Source: an uncultured Eubacterium sp.
GTDB taxonomy: Bacteria > Bacillota > Clostridia > Lachnospirales > Lachnospiraceae
Assembly (NCBI GenBank): GCA_910584065.1
Contig: CAJTZN010000059.1
Span: forward strand, 1 to 17,762
Direction: 5' to 3'
DNA: 17,762 nucleotides
The notes beneath the pieces are model-generated. The model saw only the letters and a list, made by a program, of their open reading frames with translations, searched no databases and was not told where the DNA came from. Position numbers and translations under genes: made by a program. Below are positions 1 to 6,653 of the stretch, in pieces; position 1 is the first letter of the stretch, and every line of letters begins with the position of its first letter.

Positions 1-704
1 AAACAGAAACAGCTTCCATTGATGCAAAGACAGGTGTTGTTACTGGTAAGAAAGCCGGAACAGTCAAAGTGAAAGCTACTGTAAAGGTAACAGGAGAGCT
101 TAATCAGGAAGAGACAGTTGTTGTAGAAGGTACAGTGACTGTGAACAACAATCGGATGCTTTCATTAAAGAACGAGAATGTAACAAAAGAAGGAAGTGTG
201 TTCGCTTCTGACTTTTCAGGCGAACCGTGGGCGGGTCAGCCTGTTGAAAATGAGGACGGTAGTATTACTTGGTTTACAGACACTACATGGGGTGGTGGCG
301 GTTTGAATTTTTACTTAAACCCAGATAAAAGCCATTTTGATCTAACTAAGTTCTCTAAAATTAAAGTAACCTTATCAGTTAGCCAGAGTGAAGAAGCTTC
401 TAGACAAGTATATCTTGGGTTGGTGTGTGATGGTAAAAAAGCCCCTAGTTGGAACCCTAGTGCTGATCCAGTAAATGTAGCTTTGGATGCGAAACCAGAG
501 GCGTATCCTACATTGAAGGGAAATGGAGAGGATGATACAATTGAGGTCGATTTGACTCAAGAATATACCATACCTCAGGATAGTGATTTGGCGGAAAATT
601 GTGGAGTGGTTTTTGTTAGGGTTAAGTATAACGCTAACGGAAAGCCAGAAGGAACGCGGTCTACAATTACTGTTAAATCAATCGAATTAGTAGCAAAAAA
701 CTGA
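1..704 (+). CDS. 3' end of a secreted protein with Ig-like (Big2) domain and C-terminal beta-sandwich domain (partial)
   Basis: The reading frame is open from the left edge (first full codon at base 3) to the TGA at 702-704, so the start lies outside the window. A GTG at 69 lies inside a continuing domain and is not a credible start. The first 45 or so codons have the ending typical of a bacterial Ig-like group 2 domain: a TGVVTGKKAGTVKVKA-type strand pattern, then a second strand reaching VNNN. About 175 residues follow, rich in aromatic, Gly, Asp and Thr residues and without Cys pairs or membrane segments. They look like a carbohydrate-binding or other beta-sandwich module, but I cannot name the family. 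The next gene is a xylanase that also carries an Ig-like domain, so this is probably the C-terminus of another secreted polysaccharide-active or surface protein. The coding is visibly more AT-rich than the xylanase beside it, so the two may differ in origin. Confidence 0.8.
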   Translation, partial: TETASIDAKTGVVTGKKAGTVKVKATVKVTGELNQEETVVVEGTVTVNNNRMLSLKNENVTKEGSVFASDFSGEPWAGQPVENEDGSITWFTDTTWGGGGLNFYLNPDKSHFDLTKFSKIKVTLSVSQSEEASRQVYLGLVCDGKKAPSWNPSADPVNVALDAKPEAYPTLKGNGEDDTIEVDLTQEYTIPQDSDLAENCGVVFVRVKYNANGKPEGTRSTITVKSIELVAKN

Positions 705-747
705 TTCTAAAACACAACCCGATAACCATAGCAAATCCGCCATACAA

Positions 748-775
748 GTGTACAGTCCCAAACGGGATCGTACAC
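748..775 (+). other. hairpin between the left-edge gene and the xylanase
   Basis: GTGTACAGTCCC pairs with GGGATCGTACAC across an AAAC loop, giving 12 positions with one mismatch and one G-U pair. It is not followed by a T tract, so it is not an ordinary terminator. It lies 8 bp before the strong terminator at 784-819 and could act with it as a leader structure or protect the upstream mRNA end. A role is inferred only. Confidence 0.5.
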
Positions 776-783
776 AGAAACAC

Positions 784-820
784 AAAAAAGGTGCATATCA
801 ATGCGTATGCACCTTTTTTC
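784..820 (+). terminator. strong intrinsic terminator, possibly an attenuator before the xylanase
   Basis: Bases 784-797 pair perfectly with 806-819 (14 bp, of which the outer six are A-T), with an 8-base loop, ending in six T on + and, as a palindrome, six T on - as well. It ends only about 20 bases before the ribosome binding site of the xylanase at 853, and I see no promoter between them. It either terminates the left-edge gene or gates read-through into the xylanase. Confidence 0.85.
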
Positions 821-852
821 TCTAAAAACAAATAAAACAAGGAGGAACCCAC

Positions 853-3087
853 ATGCACAGAAACGCAAAACGCACCCTTGCCGCAGCACTGGCCCTGGCA
901 CTCGCCGCCGGAACGATCACCGCACCAGCTCCCGCCGACGCCGCAGGGAAGCCAAAGCTCAGCAAGTCGTCCCTGACCCTCAAAGCCGGAAAAAAGGCAA
1001 CGGTCAGGATCAAGAACGTAAAGGCAAAACAGGTAAAGAAACTTACCGTGAAGACATCGGCCAAAAAGACAGCCACCGTCAAAAAGAACGGGAAGACCGC
1101 CTTTACCGTAACGGCAAAGAAAAAAGGAAGCGCGACCATCACGGCAGGCGTAAAGGTCGGTAAGAAAACAACAAACCTGAAACTCCCTGTCAAAGTCACC
1201 GGCGGCAGTCCCTCAGGCACCCAGCAGCCACCGGCACCAGCCGTAACAACCCCGGCGAGCACGCCCGCCGCCCCGTCCACAAACCCGCCGGCCGGAACAA
1301 CCGTCCCCGGAACCCCGGAGACACCGCCGCCGGTACCCCCGTCATCACTGGCGCCAACAGCCGAACCGCTCACGGATTACCTTGAAACATTTGAGGGCGC
1401 GGACGGGAGCGGTGACCTCGGGGACTGGCACGTAAGGTGTGCGGAGGACTCGGAAACAAAGCTTGAACTGTCGGAGGATGCCCACGAGGGGAACTATGCA
1501 GCACTGGTTACAGGACGCGAGAAATCATGGAACGGCCTCGAGATCGAACTTACCGACCGCATCCAGCCGGGAGCAAAATACCGTGCCACATTCTATGCAA
1601 AAATACCAGAAGGTTATTCGTTCCGTAAAGTTGATCTGAGGCTTTCAGGCGGCACGATCTACTCGGATGAAGAGGATGATGCGGATTACGAGAATTATCC
1701 CCCGGATAAAAACCAGAAGATTGTTCCCGGCGAATGGACGGAGATCAGTGAAGAATTCGTCGTGTCAGAATATTTCCATCAGTATAATCTTTATGTGGAA
1801 ACGTTTGGGTACGATACGGCTCCGTTCCTGATCGATGACTTCCACATTGAACTGGTACAACCGGCTGCGGAATACGATCCGTCACTGCAGAGCATCAAGG
1901 AAGCCTATGCGCCGTATATTCCGGTCATGGGCGTGGCCGTGAACTTCGGACAGGTCATGAACGAAAAAACACTGGCATTCATCAAACACCACTTTAACAG
2001 TATCACAATGGGCAATGAGATGAAGATCAGTGCCATGCTCAGCAAGGAAGAAACGCTGACGCTCGACGAAGCAGAAAAACTTGGATACGTGGTAAGTGAA
2101 GCGTACAAAAAATGCGAGGATAACAAGGATGTGGACGGAAACGTGATCGTCCCGAAGATTAGTTTTGAACAGGCAGAAAAAGTACTGGCAAAGGCGAAAG
2201 AGAACGGCCTCAAGGTAAGGGTACACTCCCCGTTCTGGCACAGCCAGATGCCGCAGCATTTCTTTACCAAAAATTACACCCCTTACAAGGATATGCCGGA
2301 AAAACCATCAGACAACCGGGACCGCTATACGGATAAGGAAACCATGTACACCCGCGAGGAGATGTACATGCAGACGCTGCTGAAACACATCATCGACGGC
2401 GGGTACGAGGACACGGTAACAGCGCTGGACGTAGTCAACGAATACCTGCACATGAACTTCAAGCCGTTAGACAAATACCGGAACTACTGGGAATGCATCT
2501 TCGGCGGTAAGGACATGAAATCGCCGTACGTGAAAAAAGCATTCGCAGCAGCCGACGAGTACCTGCGCGCATGCGGAAAGAGGGACAAGATCTCCCTGAT
2601 GTATAACGATTTCAGCACGTATGACGAGGTGAACGAGGTCATCGAACTGATCAGCAACATCAACGCCAAGGACGACCAGAACCCGTCCGGCAACAAGCTC
2701 TGCGACGGCATCGGCATGCAGTCCCACGTACGCCTGGAGACCAAGGCAGAAGCATACGAGAACGCGATCAAGGCATTCGACGCAGCCGGGTTCGAGATCC
2801 AGATCACGGAACTCGACGTAGACAGCCACACGGGGACCAGCGAAATAACGGAAGCGGACAAGACAAAAGCCTGGGAGGCCAACGCCAAAAAATACGCGGA
2901 GATCATGGACGTGATCCTGCGCCAGAAGGACGCCGGTGCCAACATCACGCAGGTAACGGTATGGGGCATCACCGACGCCTCGTCCTGGCTGCAGGACTCC
3001 GCGCCGCTGTTGTTCGGAGCCACGGTAGCGGACAAAAAGCCATCGTTCGACGCGTTCATCAATGCGGCATTGAACTTTAAGAAATAA
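853..3087 (+). CDS. secreted modular GH10 endo-1,4-beta-xylanase (Ig-like, CBM and GH10 domains)
   Basis: A 744-residue extracellular xylan hydrolase, well above the roughly 350 residues of a bare GH10 domain. Order: signal peptide 1-30 (basic start, Ala/Leu core, ADA cleavage site); very Lys-rich Ig-like domain about 33-116; Pro/Thr linker about 117-172; CBM4/9/22-like beta-sandwich about 176-336; GH10 barrel about 345-742. GH10 marks seen are NEMK (388-391), WHSQ (462-465), DVVNE with acid/base Glu530, YNDF (584-587), GMQSH, ITELD with nucleophile Glu653, and the VWG strand near 705. The usual RGHTLVWHS segment reads RVHSPFWHS, an unusual variant. The ribosome binding site AAGGAGG (840-846) fixes the ATG. 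No promoter is visible in the 33 bp after the upstream terminator. C-ending codons make it look more GC-rich than the genes on either side. The basic Ig-like domain may bind the anionic cell wall (inference). GH10 activity is very likely; the CBM family is uncertain. Confidence 0.95.
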   Translation: MHRNAKRTLAAALALALAAGTITAPAPADAAGKPKLSKSSLTLKAGKKATVRIKNVKAKQVKKLTVKTSAKKTATVKKNGKTAFTVTAKKKGSATITAGVKVGKKTTNLKLPVKVTGGSPSGTQQPPAPAVTTPASTPAAPSTNPPAGTTVPGTPETPPPVPPSSLAPTAEPLTDYLETFEGADGSGDLGDWHVRCAEDSETKLELSEDAHEGNYAALVTGREKSWNGLEIELTDRIQPGAKYRATFYAKIPEGYSFRKVDLRLSGGTIYSDEEDDADYENYPPDKNQKIVPGEWTEISEEFVVSEYFHQYNLYVETFGYDTAPFLIDDFHIELVQPAAEYDPSLQSIKEAYAPYIPVMGVAVNFGQVMNEKTLAFIKHHFNSITMGNEMKISAMLSKEETLTLDEAEKLGYVVSEAYKKCEDNKDVDGNVIVPKISFEQAEKVLAKAKENGLKVRVHSPFWHSQMPQHFFTKNYTPYKDMPEKPSDNRDRYTDKETMYTREEMYMQTLLKHIIDGGYEDTVTALDVVNEYLHMNFKPLDKYRNYWECIFGGKDMKSPYVKKAFAAADEYLRACGKRDKISLMYNDFSTYDEVNEVIELISNINAKDDQNPSGNKLCDGIGMQSHVRLETKAEAYENAIKAFDAAGFEIQITELDVDSHTGTSEITEADKTKAWEANAKKYAEIMDVILRQKDAGANITQVTVWGITDASSWLQDSAPLLFGATVADKKPSFDAFINAALNFKK

Positions 3088-3162
3088 CGGAAGAAACCGG
3101 AAAAGATTCAACAGAGAGCAGCCTGTATGGAATCGTTGTATAGGTGGTTGGCGAAAGGAAGA

Positions 3163-3201
3163 ACAGCTGACGCGGGATACCCGTGACAGCTGTCCTTTCT
3201 T
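3163..3201 (+). terminator. terminator-like hairpin after the xylanase
   Basis: Bases 3163-3176 pair with 3180-3193 (14 positions, one A-A mismatch and one G-T pair) across an ATA loop, followed by the pyrimidine run CCTTTCTTCT. It lies 76 bp after the xylanase stop and 44 bp before the next promoter, so it insulates the small ORF locus downstream. Confidence 0.65.
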
Positions 3202-3236
3202 CTATCCTAATTAGCTATATTATCTATATAATTTGG

Positions 3237-3265
3237 TTGCCCTTCGTCCCAAACATTGCTATAAT
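3237..3265 (+). promoter_or_regulatory. promoter of the 51-codon hydrophobic ORF
   Basis: TTGCCC (3237-3242), a 17-bp spacer and a perfect TATAAT (3260-3265) predict a start near 3272 and a leader of about 80 nt. From the -10 box on, the sequence repeats, in the opposite orientation, the promoter and 5' end of the antisense RNA: AAAAGGTGTA at 3271-3280 and CGGTTCGTCTCT at 3293-3304. Confidence 0.7.
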
Positions 3266-3324
3266 AAATGAAAAGGTGTATTTAAACGGTAGCGGTTCGT
3301 CTCTCGCACGTATTTACATACGGA

Positions 3325-3344
3325 ACTTCCTGCAATCCGGAGGT
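3325..3344 (+). promoter_or_regulatory. leader hairpin masking the ribosome binding site of the small ORF
   Basis: ACTTCC (3325-3330) can pair with GGAGGT (3339-3344), with one G-U pair and an 8-base loop, which buries the GGAGG that serves the ATG at 3352. A second small stem, CGTAT/ATACG with a TTAC loop, sits just before it at 3309-3322. Masked ribosome binding sites are typical of type I toxin mRNAs. Confidence 0.45.
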
Positions 3345-3351
3345 GTTGCCT

Positions 3352-3507
3352 ATGGGAAAATACTGGAGAGGAAATAACTTTGAGATGTTGGAAATGGTCT
3401 TGAAGATCGCCGGAATGATCGTATCTGGGATTGGTACGGTCGTAAAGGTGATTGACTTGATTGATAAGATTAGACATCAAAAAAGCAACCGCCGCACGCC
3501 AAAGTAG
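3352..3507 (+). CDS. small hydrophobic peptide, candidate type I toxin
   Basis: A 51-residue ORF with an excellent ribosome binding site (GGAGGTG, 8 bases before ATG) and a clear promoter 90 bp upstream. Residues 1-10 are polar and aromatic. Residues 11-40 form one hydrophobic or amphipathic helix rich in Met, Val, Ile and Gly (segments such as VLKIAGMIVSGIGTVVKVI). The tail, residues 37-51, is strongly basic (Lys, Arg, His). Size, single membrane helix and basic tail resemble TxpA, BsrG and the holin-like toxins of Firmicutes, but I recognise no specific family. A convergent antisense RNA overlaps its last codons and 3' region. It sits between two convergent xylanases without sharing their transcripts. 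Alternatives are a small membrane regulator or a chance ORF. The promoter, the ribosome binding site and the antisense unit together make chance unlikely. Confidence 0.6.
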   Translation: MGKYWRGNNFEMLEMVLKIAGMIVSGIGTVVKVIDLIDKIRHQKSNRRTPK

Positions 3508-3515
3508 TGGTTGCT
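3479..3515 (-). terminator. terminator of the antisense RNA
   Basis: AGCAACC (3484-3490) pairs with GGTTGCT (3509-3515), with several further pairs inward. On the minus strand the stem is followed by six T (3484-3479). On the plus strand it is followed by AATTTG, so it stops the toxin message poorly in that direction. It covers the last codons and the stop of the toxin ORF. Confidence 0.7.
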
Positions 3516-3574
3516 AATTTGATAATGTAACCATAAACAGAGGCGAACCGTTGCTATAGGTACACCTTTTTCTA
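3479..3574 (-). ncRNA. candidate antisense antitoxin RNA, about 95 nt
   Basis: Transcription should start near 3574 from the minus-strand promoter at 3581-3609 and end at the hairpin and T tract at 3515-3479. There is no convincing ribosome binding site or ORF within it. It is complementary to the last 10 codons and the 3' region of the small hydrophobic ORF. If the toxin mRNA runs to the T tract at 3711, the whole RNA is complementary to it. Its first bases (AAAAGGTGTA, then CGGTTCGCCTCT) repeat the 5' end of the toxin mRNA in the same sense. That part cannot pair with the mRNA and must serve something else. Confidence 0.5.
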
Positions 3575-3579
3575 ATTCT

Positions 3580-3645
3580 TATTATAGCATACTGAAAATG
3601 AAATGTTGCACAAATTTTAAACGAAATATTTGTACACTTTGCACT
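3580..3645 (-). promoter_or_regulatory. promoter and probable operator of the antisense RNA
   Basis: Read on the minus strand: AGTGCAAAGTG (from 3645), then AATTTGTGCAACATTTC, then CAGTATGCTATAATA. The -10 is an extended TGCTATAAT (TATAAT at 3586-3581). GCAACA (3609-3604), 17 bp upstream, is a weak -35. The GTGCA/TGCAC half-sites around the -35 look like repressor sites. The same module occurs at 17652-17717 with 53 of 66 positions identical. Confidence 0.65.
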
Positions 3646-3669
3646 AGATAACGGCTGATATAAAAAGGG

Positions 3670-3711
3670 AAGGACCCAAGGCTTATTTATATAAACCCTG
3701 AGTCCTTTTTT
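3670..3711. terminator. bidirectional terminator between the toxin-like locus and the second xylanase
   Basis: Bases 3670-3681 pair with 3696-3707 with two mismatches around an AT-rich loop. Six T (3706-3711) follow on +, and CCCTTTTTA follows on -. It ends the minus-strand xylanase 54 bp after its stop, and in the other direction would end a long toxin mRNA. Confidence 0.75.
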
Positions 3712-3764
3712 ACTGCTATTTGTCAATCCACAATAGTCTTTTCTTTAGTGCCTTACAAAACGTA

Positions 3765-5405
3765 TCAACATTTCTCAAATATCCATTTCTGGCAGGAATT
3801 TCCGTAATATGTCCACTGACATACATTTGCGCCATCATATGTGCCAAAGTTGTATACATCCAGTGCCTTTTTATCGCCTGTCACTTTTGTCACAATGCCA
3901 TATACATTTGCTTCTGATGTTTTCACAACTTTGAACTTCTGAGCATCTGCCCCGTTCACCGAGTATGTCTGGATATTGACGCCATCCTCTTTTGCCCCAT
4001 ACTGGATATCGAGCATATAACCATTGCCATTCTTAAGTGTGAAGTAACCGTCTCCCTGGTTGGACAGATACCATCTCTGCCCCTGCACGCCTGTTCCTGT
4101 GCCAATCTCCACGTTCACGCCATTTCCGCCGATGTTATTTTTCACCTGAAGGTATTTCTGTGCATTGATATTCTTTATGTAATACCATCCGTTCGGAATC
4201 GTCTGCCCGCTGACGCTGGATGAGCCGCCGCCCGTCTGATTTCCGAAACCGGCCTCATTATATGCCTGAATCACACGGTAATAAGCACTTTTCGGTACAT
4301 TTAACGAGGAGAAGATCAATGGTCTTTCCCCTTTGATCCATGTCACCTGATCTGACAGTCCCCACCAGGTAAGTCCGGTAATATTTCCGCCTGATTTCTT
4401 GATCTTTAATACATTTTTCATAAGTTCATACAGATAGTTCGCCAGATCTGTATCCGATTTATTCGTGGCGTCAAGCTCTGTAATCTGAACTTCAAAGCCA
4501 GCGTTTACGAATGCCTGAAGAGCGGCCGTATAATAAGATACGCTCGGGAATGTCGTTCCCAGATGCGACTGCATGCCGACGCCGTTACAGATCTTCTTCT
4601 CCGCATTGATATAGCGGATCATCGTGATAACGTCATTTACTTCCATGTAAGTATTAAAGTCATTATACATCAGGCTAACTGAATTTGTCTTCTTAAAATA
4701 AGCCAGACAATCATATGCGTATTGGAATGCGCGTTTTACGAATGCCGGTTTGTTTCCGCAATTTCCATAAATCTTACTCCAGCCAGAAGGCGTCGCATGA
4801 AGATATTCATTTACCACATCCCATGTGTAGACAACACTTCCATATTTGCTCGTATAAACATGATTCATCACGCTCTTTATGTAGTACTCCATACGATTGT
4901 TCATCTGAGATTCTGAAACATAACCATAATTCGTGGAGTATCCTACCCGGAAAAACCAGTCCGGCGTCTGGCTGTGCCAGACAAGCGTGTGGGCACGTAC
5001 TCCGATTCCGTTCTCGTAACAGATCTTGAGTACCTGATCGATCGTATCAAAATTGATCTTCGGAACATAGGTTTCCTGCATGGAAGATGGTACGTAGTAT
5101 CCCATCTCCTTTGCTGTTTCCTGACGGATCAGGCTTGGCTGATATCCCAGCATTGCGTCCGGTTTCATCTCATTCTCCAGAGTAATGCTGTTATAATGCG
5201 TCTTGATGTGAGAGAGTGTAGCTGGATCCCTCAACTGGTTCAATGTCACACAGTTTCCTGAACGTCCGAACACCTTGCCATACGTGTTGAGCAAAGTTTC
5301 ATTGGCCGCCTTCGATTCCGTTCTCGGCACCATGCAGCTCCCCAATACGAGCACGCCGATCAAAATAGCGGAAAACAAGCGTTTTCCTTTTAGTAACGCC
5401 TTCAT
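3765..5405 (-). CDS. secreted GH10 endo-1,4-beta-xylanase with C-terminal ricin-type lectin domain
   Basis: A 546-residue extracellular xylanase. The ATG at 5405-5403 is chosen because GGAGG sits 11 bases before it; the longer frame from a TTG would begin inside that site. Residues 1-34 are a signal sequence. It ends in an SKAA peptidase site but also has LGSC at 21-24, so a lipoprotein is possible. The GH10 domain spans about 38-386: NEMKPDAML (78-86), RAHTLVWHSQTP (137-148), DVVNE with acid/base Glu200, YNDFNTY (247-253), GVGMQSH, ITELD with nucleophile Glu310, and TWWGLSD near 346-352. A Gly/Ser linker (388-401) leads to a RicinB-lectin (CBM13-like) domain, 402-546, with QRW, QKF and QKW repeats. 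The spacing of the two catalytic Glu residues (110) is normal for GH10. It converges with the other xylanase; the accessory domains differ, so the two probably bind the cell surface or xylan differently. Confidence 0.96.
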   Translation of the reverse strand: MKALLKGKRLFSAILIGVLVLGSCMVPRTESKAANETLLNTYGKVFGRSGNCVTLNQLRDPATLSHIKTHYNSITLENEMKPDAMLGYQPSLIRQETAKEMGYYVPSSMQETYVPKINFDTIDQVLKICYENGIGVRAHTLVWHSQTPDWFFRVGYSTNYGYVSESQMNNRMEYYIKSVMNHVYTSKYGSVVYTWDVVNEYLHATPSGWSKIYGNCGNKPAFVKRAFQYAYDCLAYFKKTNSVSLMYNDFNTYMEVNDVITMIRYINAEKKICNGVGMQSHLGTTFPSVSYYTAALQAFVNAGFEVQITELDATNKSDTDLANYLYELMKNVLKIKKSGGNITGLTWWGLSDQVTWIKGERPLIFSSLNVPKSAYYRVIQAYNEAGFGNQTGGGSSSVSGQTIPNGWYYIKNINAQKYLQVKNNIGGNGVNVEIGTGTGVQGQRWYLSNQGDGYFTLKNGNGYMLDIQYGAKEDGVNIQTYSVNGADAQKFKVVKTSEANVYGIVTKVTGDKKALDVYNFGTYDGANVCQWTYYGNSCQKWIFEKC

Positions 5406-5509
5406 TTTACGTAAAACCTCCAATATTTTTTAGTTAGCTTTGGCGACACCCCATAATCGTAACCCAAATACCTCCTTCCCAAAATATTCGTCCCTCAAAG
5501 CTTATCCAC

Positions 5510-5539
5510 AGTGTAACACCGATTTGTTTTCGCTGTCAA
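5510..5539 (-). promoter_or_regulatory. promoter of the lectin-bearing xylanase
   Basis: On the minus strand a perfect TTGACA (5539-5534) is followed after 18 bp by TACACT (5515-5510), giving a leader of about 100 nt. A 10-bp palindrome, CGTAATTACG (5548-5557), lies 8 bp upstream of the -35 and could be a regulator site. The leader holds a second strong ribosome binding site (GGAAGGAGG near 5480-5472) with no clear ORF behind it. Confidence 0.6.
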
Positions 5540-5583
5540 TCCTATTCCGTAATTACGCTTATAAAAGTTTCTAATTCCCCCTA

Positions 5584-6534
5584 TTAGTTTCCACAATATA
5601 CCACTATGGTCCTCATCACGGAAGAAAAATAACTGCCGCCAAACATATTCAAATGATTCAACAGTTGATAGAGGTTATACAGATCCCTCCGGCGCTCATA
5701 CCCCGGCTGCAGCGCAAAAACTTCCCTGTACGCCTCGTAAAACTGCCGCGGAAATCCGCCGAACAGTTCCGTCATGGCAAGGTCCGCCTCGGCGTGTCCG
5801 ACATAGACCGCCGGGTCGATCATCCATGCTTTTCCGTCATTTCCCGTAATGACATTTCCCGACCACAGGTCCCCGTGCAGCAGCGACGGGTGTTCCGGTT
5901 CCAAAAGCCATTCGTCCAAATGGGAGAGCAGCCTGTCCACCTTTCTCAACTGCGCTGCGCTGAAATAATGCGCCGCCTGCTGGAACTGCGGTTCCAGACG
6001 GCAGTCGCGGAAAAAGCTGACCCAGCTGTCGTGTACCGTGTTCCGCTGTTCCCGCCTGCCGATGTAATTATCCTGGAAAAATCCAAACTTCCCGCCGCTG
6101 GTAAACGCCGCGGTCGGAGCCTCGTGCAGCGCCGCCAGCTCACGCGCGAAAGTCTCCCAGTAATGCCGGTTACGCTTCGCCCCCTGAATGTACTCCATCA
6201 GCAGAAAGGAAAAACTGCCGTCCGTCGCACGGCCGTCGTCCGTGCCGCTGCAAATGACATGCGGCGTCCCGACCGCTCCGCTCTGCGCGATCGCCGCGAG
6301 GCCGGCCGCTTCCACCGTAAAAAAGCACTCATTTTGCAGTTCATTTGTTTTCATAAATACGTTTGACCCGTCTGTTAAGCCAAGACGGTACGCCAGATTG
6401 ATATCCCCGCCGATGATGCGCTCCTTTTGTATGATCTGACTGATGCCTCCTGACTTTGTTCCCCCAAGGAACGAGGAAATGGCAGTCTCTAATGAGTCAA
6501 AATGCGGTAATGACATGCCAGTTATATCATCCAT
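5584..6534 (-). CDS. fructosamine-3-kinase / aminoglycoside phosphotransferase-like kinase
   Basis: A 316-residue cytoplasmic kinase, the normal length for the fructosamine kinase family. These enzymes phosphorylate the C3 hydroxyl of sugars bound to amines and so reverse protein glycation or feed Amadori sugars into metabolism. Seen: the N-lobe nucleotide region with GGDINLAYR (42-50) and VFMKTN (59-64) holding the ATP-binding Lys; hinge LLMEYI (111-116); catalytic loop HGDLWSGN (220-227) with base Asp222; metal-binding MIDPAVYVGHAEAD (238-251). The VGHAEADLAM and FGGFP stretch is typical of YniA-like fructosamine kinases, whereas antibiotic kinases of the APH group differ there. The ATG at 6534 has GAGGGG 8 bases before it; the upstream in-frame GTG at 6552 overlaps that region and is rejected. 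It stands alone with its own promoter, and no terminator is visible before the xylanase promoter. The natural substrate is not known. Confidence 0.9.
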   Translation of the reverse strand: MDDITGMSLPHFDSLETAISSFLGGTKSGGISQIIQKERIIGGDINLAYRLGLTDGSNVFMKTNELQNECFFTVEAAGLAAIAQSGAVGTPHVICSGTDDGRATDGSFSFLLMEYIQGAKRNRHYWETFARELAALHEAPTAAFTSGGKFGFFQDNYIGRREQRNTVHDSWVSFFRDCRLEPQFQQAAHYFSAAQLRKVDRLLSHLDEWLLEPEHPSLLHGDLWSGNVITGNDGKAWMIDPAVYVGHAEADLAMTELFGGFPRQFYEAYREVFALQPGYERRRDLYNLYQLLNHLNMFGGSYFSSVMRTIVVYCGN

Positions 6535-6576
6535 ATTGCAATCCCCTCTCACATTTTCTTCTCTTTACCTGAATCA

Positions 6577-6605
6577 AGTATAGACTATTTCAGGCGAGCT
6601 GTAAA
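6577..6605 (-). promoter_or_regulatory. promoter of the fructosamine-kinase-like gene
   Basis: On the minus strand TTTACA (6605-6600), a 17-bp spacer and TATACT (6582-6577). It lies inside the still-open 5' extension of the adjacent toxin fragment, which places the break point of that fragment close to here. Confidence 0.65.
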
Positions 6606-6653
6606 GCACCTGGCACAACAGATATAGCTTATAAGAAGTGGAAAAATACTTTA

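Noticed and set aside
822..1373. 183-codon minus-strand ORF opposite the xylanase signal and linker
   Set aside because: Low-complexity Gly/Val/Ala/Phe translation produced by the GC-rich Lys/Pro/Thr coding on +; no ribosome binding site and wholly inside a confident gene.
2467..3111. Long minus-strand ORFs opposite the GH10 domain (214 and 192 codons)
   Set aside because: They are shadows of C-ending codons on the coding strand, with no start signals or recognisable motifs.
3183..3377. 64-codon plus-strand ORF covering the toxin promoter
   Set aside because: It starts in the terminator hairpin, has no ribosome binding site, and runs across the promoter and leader of the better supported 51-codon ORF.
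3256..3590. MITE-like mobile element with terminal inverted repeats around the small ORF
   Set aside because: The inverted similarity starts at the -10 boxes, covers only promoter-proximal transcript sequence, and no target-site duplication is visible outside it.
3514..3726. 70-codon minus-strand ORF over the antisense promoter
   Set aside because: No ribosome binding site. The conserved part coincides with the operator and -10 box, and variable positions change residues, so the conservation looks like DNA-level.
5406..5480. Leader peptide ending in the xylanase start codon (AAAATGA overlap) after a second strong ribosome binding site
   Set aside because: A frame of about 19 codons exists, but possible start codons sit too close to or too far from the GGAAGGAGG, so it is not supported.
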